A DNA stretch of 64,000 nt from contig NZ_CP086136.1 of assembly GCF_017565645.3 (NCBI RefSeq), positions 6,183,501 to 6,247,500 of the forward strand, given 5' to 3'. The notes below the pieces were generated by a model. That model was not told the origin of the DNA. It did not search any database and was given only the letters and a program-made list of their open reading frames with translations. Source of the stretch: Bradyrhizobium barranii subsp. barranii (lineage in GTDB: Bacteria; Pseudomonadota; Alphaproteobacteria; Rhizobiales; Xanthobacteraceae). Below, in pieces: positions 50,117-58,864 of this stretch; the stretch's first letter is position 1; each line of letters begins with the position of its first letter. Position numbers and translations under genes: made by a program.

Positions 50117-51364
50117 ATGCCCATGAACGATCAGTTGCCCGCCCAGGATTTGCCAACCAACGGCCTGCCGAAACCGCTTTTCGACAGGGCCCTCGCAACA
50201 CTCCAGCATTTCCTGCATATCGAGGCCGTCAGCGGTATCGTGCTGCTCGTGGCTGCGGCAGCGGCTTTGCTATGGGCCAACTCACCCTTTGCCCATTCCT
50301 ATCACGCCGTATGGAACCTATCGATTCCGCTTCGCCTCGACAGGTTTGCCTTCGAGAGACCGCTGCATTTCTGGATCAACGACGCGTTGATGACGGTATT
50401 CTTTCTCGTCGTCGGCATGGAAATCCGCCGTGAAATCCATGAGGGCGCGCTGAGCAAATTCGATCAGGCTATTCTGCCCGTGCTGGCGGCCTTAGGCGGG
50501 GTCGTTGTTCCTGCGCTGATCTATCTTTGCTTCAATGCCGCTCCGGCGCGTGACCATGGCTGGGCGATACCTACCGCAACGGATATCGCGTTCGCCGTCG
50601 GCGTGCTGGCGCTGCTCGGAAAATCCATTCCAGGCAACGTGCGGGTCTTTCTGCTGGCGCTTGCTATCATTGACGACATCATCGCGGTTCTCATCATCGC
50701 GCTATTCTACACCAGCGGACTTGATCCCAGCGGCTTCGCCGTTGCCGCGCTCGGCGTTCTCATGGCGCTTGGCTTCCAGCGGATCGGGCTTAGCTCCGCA
50801 TTCGCCTACATCGTGCCGGCCTTGATCGTCTGGGCGGGATTCCTCATGGCCGAGATTCATCCCACACTTGCAGGCGTCGTGCTTGGCCTGATCACACCGG
50901 TACGCTCGCCCAGCCCGGAGATCGAGCCGCCGGTCATCCGTGTGGAGACAGCGCTGCATCCCTGGGTCGCTTATGCCATCATGCCGCTCTTCGCGCTGGC
51001 GAATGCGGGTGTCAGCTTCAAGGGCATGGACCTAAGCGGTGGCGGCCAGCTCGTGACGCTCGGTGTTGCCCTCGCCCTGTGTGCGGGGAAGCCGGTCGGC
51101 GTAGTCGGTGCTACGTGGCTCGCGGTGTACACGGGCTGGTGCCGTCTGACACCGGGCGTATCATGGGGCGGCATCTGCCTCATAGGGCTCCTGGCTGGTG
51201 TCGGCTTCACCATGTCGATCTTCATCGCCATGCTCGCCTTCACCGACGACAAGCTGCTGGATGCCGCGAAGCTCGGCGTGCTCCTTGGCTCGCTAATCTC
51301 AGTTACCCTCGGCCTTGGATGGGGGGCTGAATACGCTCATCGGCAACGAAAAGGCGAGCGATGA
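50117..51364 (+). CDS. nhaA: NhaA Na+/H+ antiporter, carried as prophage cargo
   Basis: 415 residues with about 12 membrane helices. NhaA signatures: the start [43 protein letters not shown]-type loop [40 protein letters not shown] (TATDIAF with the ion-binding Asp of TM V unit), [20 protein letters not shown] (paired Asp), [18 protein letters not shown] and [13 protein letters not shown]. It exchanges external protons for internal sodium at the inner membrane, giving salt and alkali tolerance. ATG 50117 has GCGGAGCG before it. It runs against the phage operon and is bounded by dispersed repeats, so it is acquired cargo. Confidence 0.94.
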   Translation: MPMNDQLPAQDLPTNGLPKPLFDRALATLQHFLHIEAVSGIVLLVAAAAALLWANSPFAHSYHAVWNLSIPLRLDRFAFERPLHFWINDALMTVFFLVVGMEIRREIHEGALSKFDQAILPVLAALGGVVVPALIYLCFNAAPARDHGWAIPTATDIAFAVGVLALLGKSIPGNVRVFLLALAIIDDIIAVLIIALFYTSGLDPSGFAVAALGVLMALGFQRIGLSSAFAYIVPALIVWAGFLMAEIHPTLAGVVLGLITPVRSPSPEIEPPVIRVETALHPWVAYAIMPLFALANAGVSFKGMDLSGGGQLVTLGVALALCAGKPVGVVGATWLAVYTGWCRLTPGVSWGGICLIGLLAGVGFTMSIFIAMLAFTDDKLLDAAKLGVLLGSLISVTLGLGWGAEYAHRQRKGER

Positions 51365-51458
51365 AGAGGTCCGCTTGTGGCCCTTCTGCGACTTCGGGCA
51401 AGGTCCGCTCTTCCGCCGCTGTTGGGGGTTGAGCGGACATCAGTCGGCCAACCGTTTA

Positions 51459-51475
51459 ATGAGTACACGTCCTAG
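51459..51475 (+). repeat. Dispersed repeat end, copy 3
   Basis: ATGAGTACACGTCCTAG, preceded by GGTCCGCT...GAGCGGACATCAGTC (51400-51444), a longer piece of the repeat family. It is in inverted orientation relative to copy 2 and so closes the nhaA insert. Confidence 0.68.
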
Positions 51476-51587
51476 TTTGCTCAGCGCGGCTCTTTAATTG
51501 TCTGAAGATGAATCGACACGTGAAAGCGCGCGGATCTGCCGCCGTAGCCGCAATCGAGACGCTCGGTGGAGCATTTTTTTAGATGAT

Positions 51588-51609
51588 GCGCGGGCCTTAA
51601 GACCCGCGC
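51588..51609. terminator. GC-rich hairpin between cargo insert and phage operon
   Basis: GCGCGGG (51588-51594) with CCCGCGC (51603-51609), just past the 3' end of the minus gene at 51617. No clear T-run on the minus side, so termination is uncertain. Confidence 0.4.
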
Positions 51610-51616
51610 GCTTCGA

Positions 51617-51988
51617 TCAGGCGACCAAGATGTGAAACGCGCCGAGCTTGGTGGCGCCGCCCTGGGCCAACGAGATCTTGACGCGATCGCTGGCCATGCC
51701 GATGCGGGCAAAGACGCCGGTGCCGCCGGCGGCGTAGAGCGCGGCCACACCGGCCTGAGAATGGGTCGCGGCGCGCGGATAGACGACTGCCGAGGCGTTG
51801 ACGTCCGCCTGGGTCCAGATGTTCTCGCCGGTCGCTTCCGCGGTGATGGTGAAGTCGACGCCATTGGCGTAGCCGTTCGAACCATCCTTGACGTATTGAA
51901 TGCTGTGGATCTCACCGGCGATGCGAGGGCTGTAGGCAGTGGCGTTGCCGCTGCCGTCCGTGGTGACGCTGACCTTGTATCGACGCAT
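51617..51988 (-). CDS. Phage head-region protein, hypothetical
   Basis: 123 residues: RRYKVSVTTDGSGNATAYSP, GEIHSIQYVKDGSNGYANGV, DFTITAEATGENIWTQADVN, THSQAGVAALYAAGGTGVFA and SLAQGGATKLGAFHILV. It is beta-rich without membrane parts, characteristic of a small virion protein next to the capsid gene in this phage type. Exact role unknown. Confidence 0.7.
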   Translation of the reverse strand: MRRYKVSVTTDGSGNATAYSPRIAGEIHSIQYVKDGSNGYANGVDFTITAEATGENIWTQADVNASAVVYPRAATHSQAGVAALYAAGGTGVFARIGMASDRVKISLAQGGATKLGAFHILVA

Positions 51989-52075
51989 GGATGCTCGTCC
52001 TTCTCGGTTGTGGCGCGTTGGTAGCGCCGGGGTCGTCGGCGGGCGGAGTGCCCGCTTCCTTGGAAACTGTCGCGT

Positions 52076-52267
52076 CTACTTGTTGCCCTCGGGCTTCTCG
52101 GCCTTGTTGCGCGGTTTGCGCTCAGCCTTCATCCGCTCGACCTTGTCGGGATGCTTCGTCAGCAGCTCCTCGCCGAGCGCATCGCTGACTTCGATCTCGG
52201 CGCCAGGCACCAGCGTGTCCCGCGACACCGAGCTGATGTGCAGTTGTTCCGTCATTCGCAGCTTCAT
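52076..52267 (-). CDS. Small phage protein after the capsid gene
   Basis: 63 residues: KLRMTEQLHISSVSRDTLVP, GAEIEVSDALGEELLTKHPD, KVERMKAERKPRNKAEKPEG. The first part resembles short phage proteins with a beta hairpin (VPGAEIEVSDALGEELL), the last is a Lys/Glu-rich tail. It may bind the capsid; function unknown. Confidence 0.7.
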   Translation of the reverse strand: MKLRMTEQLHISSVSRDTLVPGAEIEVSDALGEELLTKHPDKVERMKAERKPRNKAEKPEGNK

Positions 52268-52312
52268 GGCCCTCGCTCCTGGTTTGCTCTGCCCCTACCC
52301 TAGACACGGAAA

Positions 52313-52338
52313 AGCCCGGGCCGTTGCCAGCCCGGGCT
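52313..52338 (-). terminator. Rho-independent terminator after the capsid gene
   Basis: AGCCCGGG (52313-52320) with CCCGGGCT (52331-52338); on the minus strand followed by TTTTCC. It lies 29 nt after the capsid stop, so high capsid expression may be separated from the genes below. Confidence 0.7.
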
Positions 52339-52366
52339 CTCCCCTCATCTCGCCGCCCACCCTTGA

Positions 52367-53713
52367 TCAGGAAGCGAGTGCCGTCGAGAACGTGCCCTTG
52401 ATGAAGGACTCCGGCCGATATACCGCCAGCGCCAGGCGTTCCTCGGCGCGGATGGTGACCAGGTTCTTGCGGAAGTTGTCGCTGTCCTCCGTCGAGATCT
52501 CGACGTTGGCGTCCTCGCGGTCGAAGATCTGCGCACCGAGATTGAAGGCGCCGGTGAGGAAGCGATCGACCGTCATGGCCTGCGTTTCGACCACCGGCAG
52601 GCGCCACAGCCGCGGCTCGATACCGCCCTGCGGATTTGCCATCAGGTAGTCGCCGACGTCGGTCTTGGTCAGCTCGATGTCGGCCCAGTCGGACGGATGC
52701 ATCACGATGCCGTTCGCCGGGTACTCCGCCAGGAAGGCCTGCAGGATCGCCAGGCGGATGACGTCGATCTTGGTCAGGTTGCCGGCCGCGGACGGCACGA
52801 TCGGCGCCGAATAGGCGGTCGCCTGGGTGTAGATGCCGTTGAGGTCGGTGCCGGTGCCGGGACCATTCAGCAGCTGGCCCTCCTCGACATACTGCAGGCC
52901 ATAGCGCAGGCGACCGTCGATGTAGGACTGCAGCTGCGGCACGTCGTCCAGGATCTGCCTGGTGGCCAGCACCCAGTGCGCGATGGTTGACACTCCCGAG
53001 TTGACGATATCGAACTGGATATCGGACTGCGGCTTGGTGGCGCCGGTCGTCTCCGAGACCGTTGCGGCGTTGTTGGTGAAGCCGGTCTCCTTGACGTACT
53101 GGATCGCATTCTTGTCGGTGCGGCCGGGCGTCAAGAGATCGCGGATGGTCATGCGGCGCTGCGGCGGCGCCACAATGCCGGGCACGCGGGTCGGCACAAT
53201 CAGGTCGCCGGCGGAGCCGTCTGCGACAGTCGTCGCCGCCGAGATGATCGCCTTGACGGCAACCGAGACACGGCCCTTGCGGCCGCCCGCGAGGAAGGCC
53301 TTCACCGCATCGTCGCTGACCACGGTCTCACCAAGCGATTTCGCCTTCTCCGGCCCGCCGCCCTGGCGCAGCTGGGTCATCTTCTGCTCGAGCTCGGTCA
53401 TGCGCTGGCTCATCTCGTTGTGCTTGACCAGCGCTTCGTCGGCCGCCTTCTTGGTCTCGGTCGTGGTGGTGCCGAGGTTCTTCAGCTCGGTCTGCGTGGT
53501 CTCGGCCGACTTTTTGACGTCGTCGGCGGCGGTCTTGAGCTGGGTCGCGAGCTCGCCGATCTGCTTTTCGAGGGCCGCGATGCCGCCAGCGTCAGCGACC
53601 AGGCCCGCGAAGCCGTGGGCATGCGACATAGCGGAGTAGTCGAACACGGTGACCGCGACGATCGCGATCGCCACGATGCAGGCAAACGCCAGCAACGGCG
53701 TAAAACGCTTCAT
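52367..53713 (-). CDS. HK97-family major capsid protein
   Basis: 448 residues from ATG 53713 with GAGGAAC upstream. An N-terminal coiled-coil scaffold (delta) region, ALEKQIGELATQLKTAADDV to HNEMSQRMTELEQKMTQLRQ, precedes the HK97 fold: GSAGDLIVPTRVPGIVAPPQ, TIRDLLTPGRTDKNAIQYVK, TIAHWVLATRQILDDVPQLQ, EEGQLLNGPGTGTDLNGIYT, IVMHPSDWADIELTKTDVGD and VTIRAEERLALAVYRPESF. The first 30 residues (LLAFACIVAIAIVAVTVFDY) are strongly hydrophobic like a signal anchor, odd for a capsid; protease removal of the delta domain would discard them. Confidence 0.92.
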   Translation of the reverse strand: MKRFTPLLAFACIVAIAIVAVTVFDYSAMSHAHGFAGLVADAGGIAALEKQIGELATQLKTAADDVKKSAETTQTELKNLGTTTTETKKAADEALVKHNEMSQRMTELEQKMTQLRQGGGPEKAKSLGETVVSDDAVKAFLAGGRKGRVSVAVKAIISAATTVADGSAGDLIVPTRVPGIVAPPQRRMTIRDLLTPGRTDKNAIQYVKETGFTNNAATVSETTGATKPQSDIQFDIVNSGVSTIAHWVLATRQILDDVPQLQSYIDGRLRYGLQYVEEGQLLNGPGTGTDLNGIYTQATAYSAPIVPSAAGNLTKIDVIRLAILQAFLAEYPANGIVMHPSDWADIELTKTDVGDYLMANPQGGIEPRLWRLPVVETQAMTVDRFLTGAFNLGAQIFDREDANVEISTEDSDNFRKNLVTIRAEERLALAVYRPESFIKGTFSTALAS

Positions 53714-53723
53714 GTGATGTTCC

Positions 53724-54446
53724 TCAGGTTTTGGTGGTGATGGAGCGCAGCGACGCGAGCGCGTCGGATAGCGCGGACTTGATCGCCTCGCCGCTGCTTT
53801 CGGACTCGCTCCGAACAGCCTTCGCATAGCCGACAGAGGCGATCTGTACGGCCATGGCTTTCGGAATGCCTGCCTCGCGCAGGACATCCTCGAATTCCTT
53901 GATGGACGGCGGCTCGCCATCGCGCAGGCGCTGCGCGAATTCCGAGAGACGGCCGTCACTCTTGACGCTATCGACACGGGCCCGGCGGTTCGCCGGAAAT
54001 GACACGATCGAGGCCTCGAGTAGGTCGAGCTTAAGCAGCTTGCGCGGCTCGCCGGCGTTCGACGGCTCGACGTCGACCTCGCGATAACCGATCGACATCC
54101 CCTGGACGGCGCCGGCCTTCAGCATGATCAGCGCCTCGTCGGCGCGGCGCACGCCCTGCAGCAGCTGGCCCTTGGCAAAAAGGCCCTTGCCGTCGTCGGA
54201 CATCTCGTTCCAGACGCCAATCGGCTCGTCCGGATTGTGCTGCCACAGCATCAAGGGATAGGTGCCCTCGCGGGTGTGCTTGGCCAGGCTGTCGGCGAAG
54301 GCGCCCGGCATCACCGCCTCGTTGTAGCTGTCGCGCACGCCGAACACGGACGCATAGCCTTCGATCGCGCCGGTCTCGCCGGCGGCTTTGACCTTGAAGG
54401 CGAAGTCCTTGGTGCGCATCGAGGCGTCGGCGTTCTTGGTCTTCAT
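53724..54446 (-). CDS. HK97-family prohead protease
   Basis: 240 residues from ATG 54446 (ATGA overlap with portal). It has GAIEGYASVFGVRDSYNEAV, PGAFADSLAKHTREGTYPLM, the catalytic His in LMLWQHNPDEPIGVW and the Ser region in AVQGMSIGYREVDVEPSNAG, plus LLEASIVSFPANRRARV. It cleaves capsid delta domains during head maturation. The C-terminal 80 residues are a helical tail that may act as its own inhibitor or scaffold. Confidence 0.9.
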   Translation of the reverse strand: MKTKNADASMRTKDFAFKVKAAGETGAIEGYASVFGVRDSYNEAVMPGAFADSLAKHTREGTYPLMLWQHNPDEPIGVWNEMSDDGKGLFAKGQLLQGVRRADEALIMLKAGAVQGMSIGYREVDVEPSNAGEPRKLLKLDLLEASIVSFPANRRARVDSVKSDGRLSEFAQRLRDGEPPSIKEFEDVLREAGIPKAMAVQIASVGYAKAVRSESESSGEAIKSALSDALASLRSITTKT

Positions 54447-55699
54447 GGCACGGGTTCTCCGGGAGCCGGCTGCACCGCCTTGGGTGGTACCTTGCCGAGC
54501 ATGTTGAGCGGCACCAGGTTGGACTGCACGGTCAGGACGTTGCCGCCATCCATTGGCGGGCGGTTGTCGAGGGCGCGGCCTTCGTTGCGTGTGAGGTAGC
54601 CGTTCTGCCCCAGCGAGGAGAGCAGCGCGGCGCGGCCGGCGCTGTCGGCGCGCAGCAGCCCCTCCACGTTGAACTCCGCGAATATCCTCCCACGCTCCTT
54701 CGGCAGCACCAGGCGCTTCTTGATGGCCTGTTCGATGCGCGTCAGATACGGCCGCAGGCCGAGCGTGAGCCAGCCCAGCATGATCTGCTCGATGCCGCTG
54801 CCCCACATGGTCTGCCCGTCGGCGGAGTGGCCAATCAGCACCGGCGGCACGCGGAGCCAGCGGCAGATCTCCTCGATCGAGAAGCGCCAGGTCAGCAGCA
54901 TCTCGGCATCCTTCGGCGGCAGGCTGACGGACTTGACGTCGAAGCCCTGCTCAAGGAGGCCGGCATTGGTGGCCTCCCCGCCGACATAGGGATCAATGAA
55001 GGCCTTGCGGAAGTCGTTGCGCTGGGTCTGATCCATCTTCACGCCTGGCGGCGAGGTGAAGAAGATCGAGCTCTTCATGCCGTTGCGGAAGGTCGCGCCG
55101 GCGGACGCGGCGATCGCCTCGGCGATCGACAGGCTCTGGTGCGCGAATGCGACCACCGAGAGACCGCCGCCGTTGCCGTCGTCGCCAAAACCGCGGATGT
55201 GGAAGACATCATCCTCTGTCAGGCCGATGTATCGCTTGCCGCGATGGGTGAAGCTGTAACGCAGAACACCCTTGTCGTCGCGCTTGCGGTCCATGTCCCC
55301 CGGCGCCGCCGACAGCGGCGTCAGCGAGATAATCGAACCATCCTCCCGCTTGTCCTTCAACGAATAGGCGTTGCCGAAGACGCACAGCGAGATCACCTGC
55401 CCTTCCCAGAACTCGGCCGCGGTCTGGTCCGCGTTAGGACTGTCATGCAGCACGCCATAGAGCAGATGGCCGTCCGCCGGCGCCTTGCTGCCGTCCCGCT
55501 GCTTCTCATACATGCCGAGCGGCAGCGTGCTGATGGTCTCGCTGTTGAGGCGGACGCAGGACCAGAACGCCGACAGCTGCATCGCGCCGTTCGGCCCGAC
55601 GTCCCGGCCGGCCCAGGTGTCGCCCTTACCGCGCCGCGAATTCTCGGGATCCTGCACTTTCAGCGCAGGCTTTTGCCACCACGATGTTAGCCAGCTCAT
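54443..55699 (-). CDS. Phage portal protein (HK97 family)
   Basis: 418 residues. MQLSAFWSCVRLNSETISTL, HLLYGVLHDSPNADQTAAEF, GFGDDGNGGGLSVVAFAHQS, SLSIAEAIAASAGATFRNGM and FSIEEICRWLRVPPVLIGHS are characteristic of the Phage_portal family. The dodecamer sits at one head vertex for DNA entry and exit. It starts at ATG 55699, 4 nt after the terminase stop, and overlaps the protease by ATGA. Confidence 0.92.
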   Translation of the reverse strand: MSWLTSWWQKPALKVQDPENSRRGKGDTWAGRDVGPNGAMQLSAFWSCVRLNSETISTLPLGMYEKQRDGSKAPADGHLLYGVLHDSPNADQTAAEFWEGQVISLCVFGNAYSLKDKREDGSIISLTPLSAAPGDMDRKRDDKGVLRYSFTHRGKRYIGLTEDDVFHIRGFGDDGNGGGLSVVAFAHQSLSIAEAIAASAGATFRNGMKSSIFFTSPPGVKMDQTQRNDFRKAFIDPYVGGEATNAGLLEQGFDVKSVSLPPKDAEMLLTWRFSIEEICRWLRVPPVLIGHSADGQTMWGSGIEQIMLGWLTLGLRPYLTRIEQAIKKRLVLPKERGRIFAEFNVEGLLRADSAGRAALLSSLGQNGYLTRNEGRALDNRPPMDGGNVLTVQSNLVPLNMLGKVPPKAVQPAPGEPVP

Positions 55700-55703
55700 G
55701 GCG

Positions 55704-57404
55704 TCAGGCCATCACGGCGTTTTTGAGAAAGTCGCTGACGTCGAGCGTTCCTTGCGGATTCCAGCTCATCAAAATTGTGGCTTCGAACAGCGCGATCAGC
55801 GGATCGATCTTGGCGCGACCGGAGATCTGCTTGGTGATCATCAGATGATTGCCCCGGGGCTCGACCTTGGCATTGCCCATCACCCACGCCATCAGCAGCT
55901 GGTCAGCGTGCCAGAAGGTGCCGTCGTCGAGCTTCAGCTCGAGCCCGTACATCGCCGGCGCCAGGGCCGGGCCTTGCAGCAGCCGGCGGATCTGCGCGGG
56001 CTCGATGCCACCCTCTGCCAACGCCTCGAACACGGCCGCGGCGTTGTTCGGGTCGACGCCAACGGCGTCCTTCTGGGGCAGCAGACCGGAGGCCCGAACC
56101 TGCTTCACCAGCGCGACAAAGCGCGCGTGGCGCTTGGCTCCATCGCCGATCGTCAGCGATTTCTCGGCCTCGAAGTCCTTCAGCACGGGCGCGATCTCCT
56201 TGCGGCGCTCCAGCACCTTCGGATCGGCAAATGCATGGCACCAGGACAGCCATTCGCGCGTGACGCGATCGCGGCCGATGACAGCGAGCGCAAGCAGATC
56301 GTCGAGTCCGCCGCCGTCGGCGCCGAGCGTTACGACGTCGCAGCGCGCAAGCAGCGATTCCAGGGTCAAGGTCGGGTCGACCGCGGCCTCCCAGAAGTCC
56401 GCGCCGCGCCAGCCATCGGCGCCGAGGCCAACGCCGATCTCGATGTTGAGGTGCTGCGAGGCCCAGATCTGCTCGGCCTCCTCGTTCACCTTGCCGTTGT
56501 TCTGGTAGTCCTCGGCTAGGCGCTGCGGGTCGATCGAGCGGCCGAGATTGGGCAGCAGCGGGGCCCAGTTGTCGACGTCGCGCCAGTACTCCTGGTCGCG
56601 CTGAAGTGCCTGCGGATATTCGTACAGCACCGGCAGCAGGATTGGATTCGGCCCGCCGACGCCGTCGCGGATCGCGCGGGCCTTCTTCAGCTCGGTGCGC
56701 CAGATGCCCGCCGGCGGCTCGTCGGACTGCGTCGTGATCATCAGCACCTGGCCGCCCTGCATGGTGATGCCGCCGCCGCGGATCTGTTGCATCACGGCCG
56801 CCGCCTTGGCTTTCTTGCCGAGCTCGTGCAGCTCGTCGATGATGGTCAGGATCGGGATCTCGCCGGTGACGATCGTGGTGTCGAACGTCTTGACGTCGAG
56901 CTTGGTGCCGGTCTTGCGGCGGGTGATGCACTTCAGGTGATCCTGCACCTTGAAGATCGCGTCGAGCCGCTTGTCGAGGCGGATCATGCCCTGCGCCTGC
57001 TCAAAGCAACGCTCCGAGATGTTCTGGCTCGGCGCGACCAGCAGCATCTGCCGGTTAGGCGCCTCCTCCATGAACAGCGCAGTGAGTCCGAGCGCGGCGA
57101 CATAGGTCGTTTTCGAGTTCTTCTTCGGCACCATGCAGAGCAGCTCCCACACCAGGCGGCGCCTGGACGCGGGATCCTCGCTGGCCAGGAAGGCGACAAG
57201 GATGTCCTTGAACCACTCGCCGCAGGCTTCCGACATCGGCGGATTGCCGGTGACGTCGGGAAGCCGAAGCCGGTTGAAGAACGCCAGGGCTTTCGCGGCC
57301 TTGGCGTCGTTCAACGGCACCTCGGCCATCGGGATCTGGCCCGCCTGGATGCGCTGCCACCAATCCGGGCAGGCGAAGCGCGGCAGGATCTCAGTGGACA
57401 GCAT
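55704..57404 (-). CDS. Terminase large subunit
   Basis: 566 residues of the Terminase_1/HK97 gp2 type. The ATPase has a Walker A variant in LLCMVPKKNSKTTYVAALG and Walker B in ILTIIDELHELGKKAKAA. The motor's Q-like LLVAPSQNISERCFEQAQG precedes. The nuclease domain begins VTLGADGGGLDDLLALAVIG, with further acid residues in FWHADQLLMAWVMGN. It drives DNA into the prohead and cuts it. Overlaps the small subunit by 14 nt. Confidence 0.93.
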   Translation of the reverse strand: MLSTEILPRFACPDWWQRIQAGQIPMAEVPLNDAKAAKALAFFNRLRLPDVTGNPPMSEACGEWFKDILVAFLASEDPASRRRLVWELLCMVPKKNSKTTYVAALGLTALFMEEAPNRQMLLVAPSQNISERCFEQAQGMIRLDKRLDAIFKVQDHLKCITRRKTGTKLDVKTFDTTIVTGEIPILTIIDELHELGKKAKAAAVMQQIRGGGITMQGGQVLMITTQSDEPPAGIWRTELKKARAIRDGVGGPNPILLPVLYEYPQALQRDQEYWRDVDNWAPLLPNLGRSIDPQRLAEDYQNNGKVNEEAEQIWASQHLNIEIGVGLGADGWRGADFWEAAVDPTLTLESLLARCDVVTLGADGGGLDDLLALAVIGRDRVTREWLSWCHAFADPKVLERRKEIAPVLKDFEAEKSLTIGDGAKRHARFVALVKQVRASGLLPQKDAVGVDPNNAAAVFEALAEGGIEPAQIRRLLQGPALAPAMYGLELKLDDGTFWHADQLLMAWVMGNAKVEPRGNHLMITKQISGRAKIDPLIALFEATILMSWNPQGTLDVSDFLKNAVMA

Positions 57405-57864
57405 TCGCTTCCTGTTCCAGCTCGGCCATCAGGTCGGCGTCGGCATCGAGCGCGCGCTGCTCGTCGACCAGCTTCTTCCCGATGCGTTCGGCCGCGGGCT
57501 TGTCGGCGGGATGCGCCGCCATGTCGGTCTCAACCTGCATGCGGTCGTTGCGCTCGACATAGGCGAGCCACAGGCGCATCGCGCCGGCGTTGCCGTCCTG
57601 GACGCCGCGCCAGAGCTGCAGCGCATAGGCCGTCTCCATGCGGTCGCGCATCGCGTCGCGAACTTTGAGCTCGGCTCTAAAATACCGCTTCACGGTCGCC
57701 GGCGAGACGCCGATCGCGTTCGCCATGATCCCGATCGACTTGCCCAGCGCAAGCAACAGCTTGATCTTGTTGCGATCTTCTTCGCTCGGCTCATAAGGCG
57801 GCCGCCCGCGCTGACCTTGGCGCAGGCGAACCGGATTGCCGAAGAGGTCGAAAACATCGCTCAC
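57391..57864 (-). CDS. Terminase small subunit
   Basis: 157 residues. A helix-turn-helix (RNKIKLLLALGKSIGIMANA, IGVSPATVKRYFRAELK) follows a basic start (RLRQGQRGRPPYEPSEEDRN). Helical oligomerisation part ends QEANAVH. It recognises the packaging site and hands DNA to the large subunit. Start ATG 57864; an accessory insert lies upstream. Confidence 0.88.
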   Translation of the reverse strand: MSDVFDLFGNPVRLRQGQRGRPPYEPSEEDRNKIKLLLALGKSIGIMANAIGVSPATVKRYFRAELKVRDAMRDRMETAYALQLWRGVQDGNAGAMRLWLAYVERNDRMQVETDMAAHPADKPAAERIGKKLVDEQRALDADADLMAELEQEANAVH

Positions 57865-57970
57865 AAGAAAAAAATCCCCGAATGAGTTGGGCGCCGGTCC
57901 GCGGACCCGGACTTTCTGGACTTTTGCCCCGCCCCCTCCCGTAGTTTGCGCGGAAGGCTATCTGCGGTTT

Positions 57971-57987
57971 CTAGGGCGTGTACTCAT
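57971..57987 (-). repeat. Dispersed repeat end, copy 4 (inverted)
   Basis: CTAGGGCGTGTACTCAT, reverse complement of ATGAGTACACGCCCTAG. It lies upstream of the terminase genes, at the edge of the accessory stretch 58.0-59.1 kb. Confidence 0.65.
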
Positions 57988-58086
57988 AAATGTCGGCTTC
58001 CCTTCATGCACGCGAGCTACTGCACGCGCTGCACCGGGACGATGAGCGAAGATGATGACCTATCGACCCACTACGCTCTAGCCAAG

Positions 58087-58347
58087 CTACTTAGCTGCCC
58101 CCGTCGTAACTCCTGGCGCCGGCGTAACTCCGCGCCGCACTTGGCGCGCCTCACGGCGACCCTCGCGGCGCACTTGGCGCGCGTCACGGCGATCCTCGCG
58201 GCGCTCGTGGCGCCCCTCACGTCGATCTTGACGCCTTTCCATGCCAGCAGTCTGCGCCTCCGCGTCAGGGACCATCAGCACGGTCGGGAACGCGGCAATT
58301 GCAGTCGCCAAGCCGAAAGAAGAAAGAAGCTTCCGTCGAGAGATCAT
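58087..58347 (-). CDS. Small exported arginine-rich protein with Tat-like signal
   Basis: 86 residues from ATG 58347 with GGGAGGCAG upstream. A twin-arginine signal (ISRRKLLSSFGLATAIAAFP, TVLMVPDAEAQ) precedes a mature part made of Arg/Glu/His repeats (RRQDRREGRHERREDRRDAR, QVRREGRREARQVRRG). The repeat is nearly a pure RR-x-[DEGA]-R helix. The function is unknown; similar proteins are frequent in Bradyrhizobium chromosomes, so it is probably host-derived cargo. Confidence 0.72.
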   Translation of the reverse strand: MISRRKLLSSFGLATAIAAFPTVLMVPDAEAQTAGMERRQDRREGRHERREDRRDARQVRREGRREARQVRRGVTPAPGVTTGAAK

Positions 58348-58692
58348 GACTGCCTCCCTCACTGGACTGCCCCAAGATTAGAAGTTTACTCGCTCTGCCC
58401 GTCCTCGTCTTGATCTATGTCGTTGGACGGATGCGCTCACATCCACCATCCTTCGACGGTCGCGCCGTCGCGCGCGCTTCAGCTCGACCTCGACCACGTC
58501 ATCATGTCGGGACATCCATCGACACACATGCTTGCACTGCGCCACCGCGCCGAAGCCTCCTTTCGCAAGACAGGTCAGTGCTACTGAATAATCATTCGGC
58601 CGCCTACTCGCTCCGTCCACACTGATGTAGATCAACCCGAGGCGACTGAGTTGGTTTATACTTGCCGTGCGGGAGAGCTTGAGGAGGATCTC

Positions 58693-58836
58693 ATGATCTC
58701 TCGGCGAAAGGCTCTTTCTTCTCTCGGATTGGCGACCGCGTTTGGCCTGATAGCGCTCCCTGCGATGATGGGGTCCTTGCCCGCTTTTGGCGGTGCTTTC
58801 TCGCATCGGCGGTATTTGGGGCCGCCATGCCAATAA
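58693..58836 (+). CDS. Truncated paralogue of the Tat-signal protein
   Basis: 47 residues from ATG 58693 with GAGGAGG upstream. It begins ISRRKALSSLGLATAFGLIA, almost the same signal as the protein at 58087, then PAMMGSLPAFGGAFSHRRYL ends without the Arg-rich repeats. It is a decayed copy, or a short peptide that is only exported and degraded. It is in opposite orientation to its paralogue. Confidence 0.55.
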   Translation: MISRRKALSSLGLATAFGLIALPAMMGSLPAFGGAFSHRRYLGPPCQ

Positions 58837-58864
58837 CGACGCGATATCAACATGGAGACCGATC

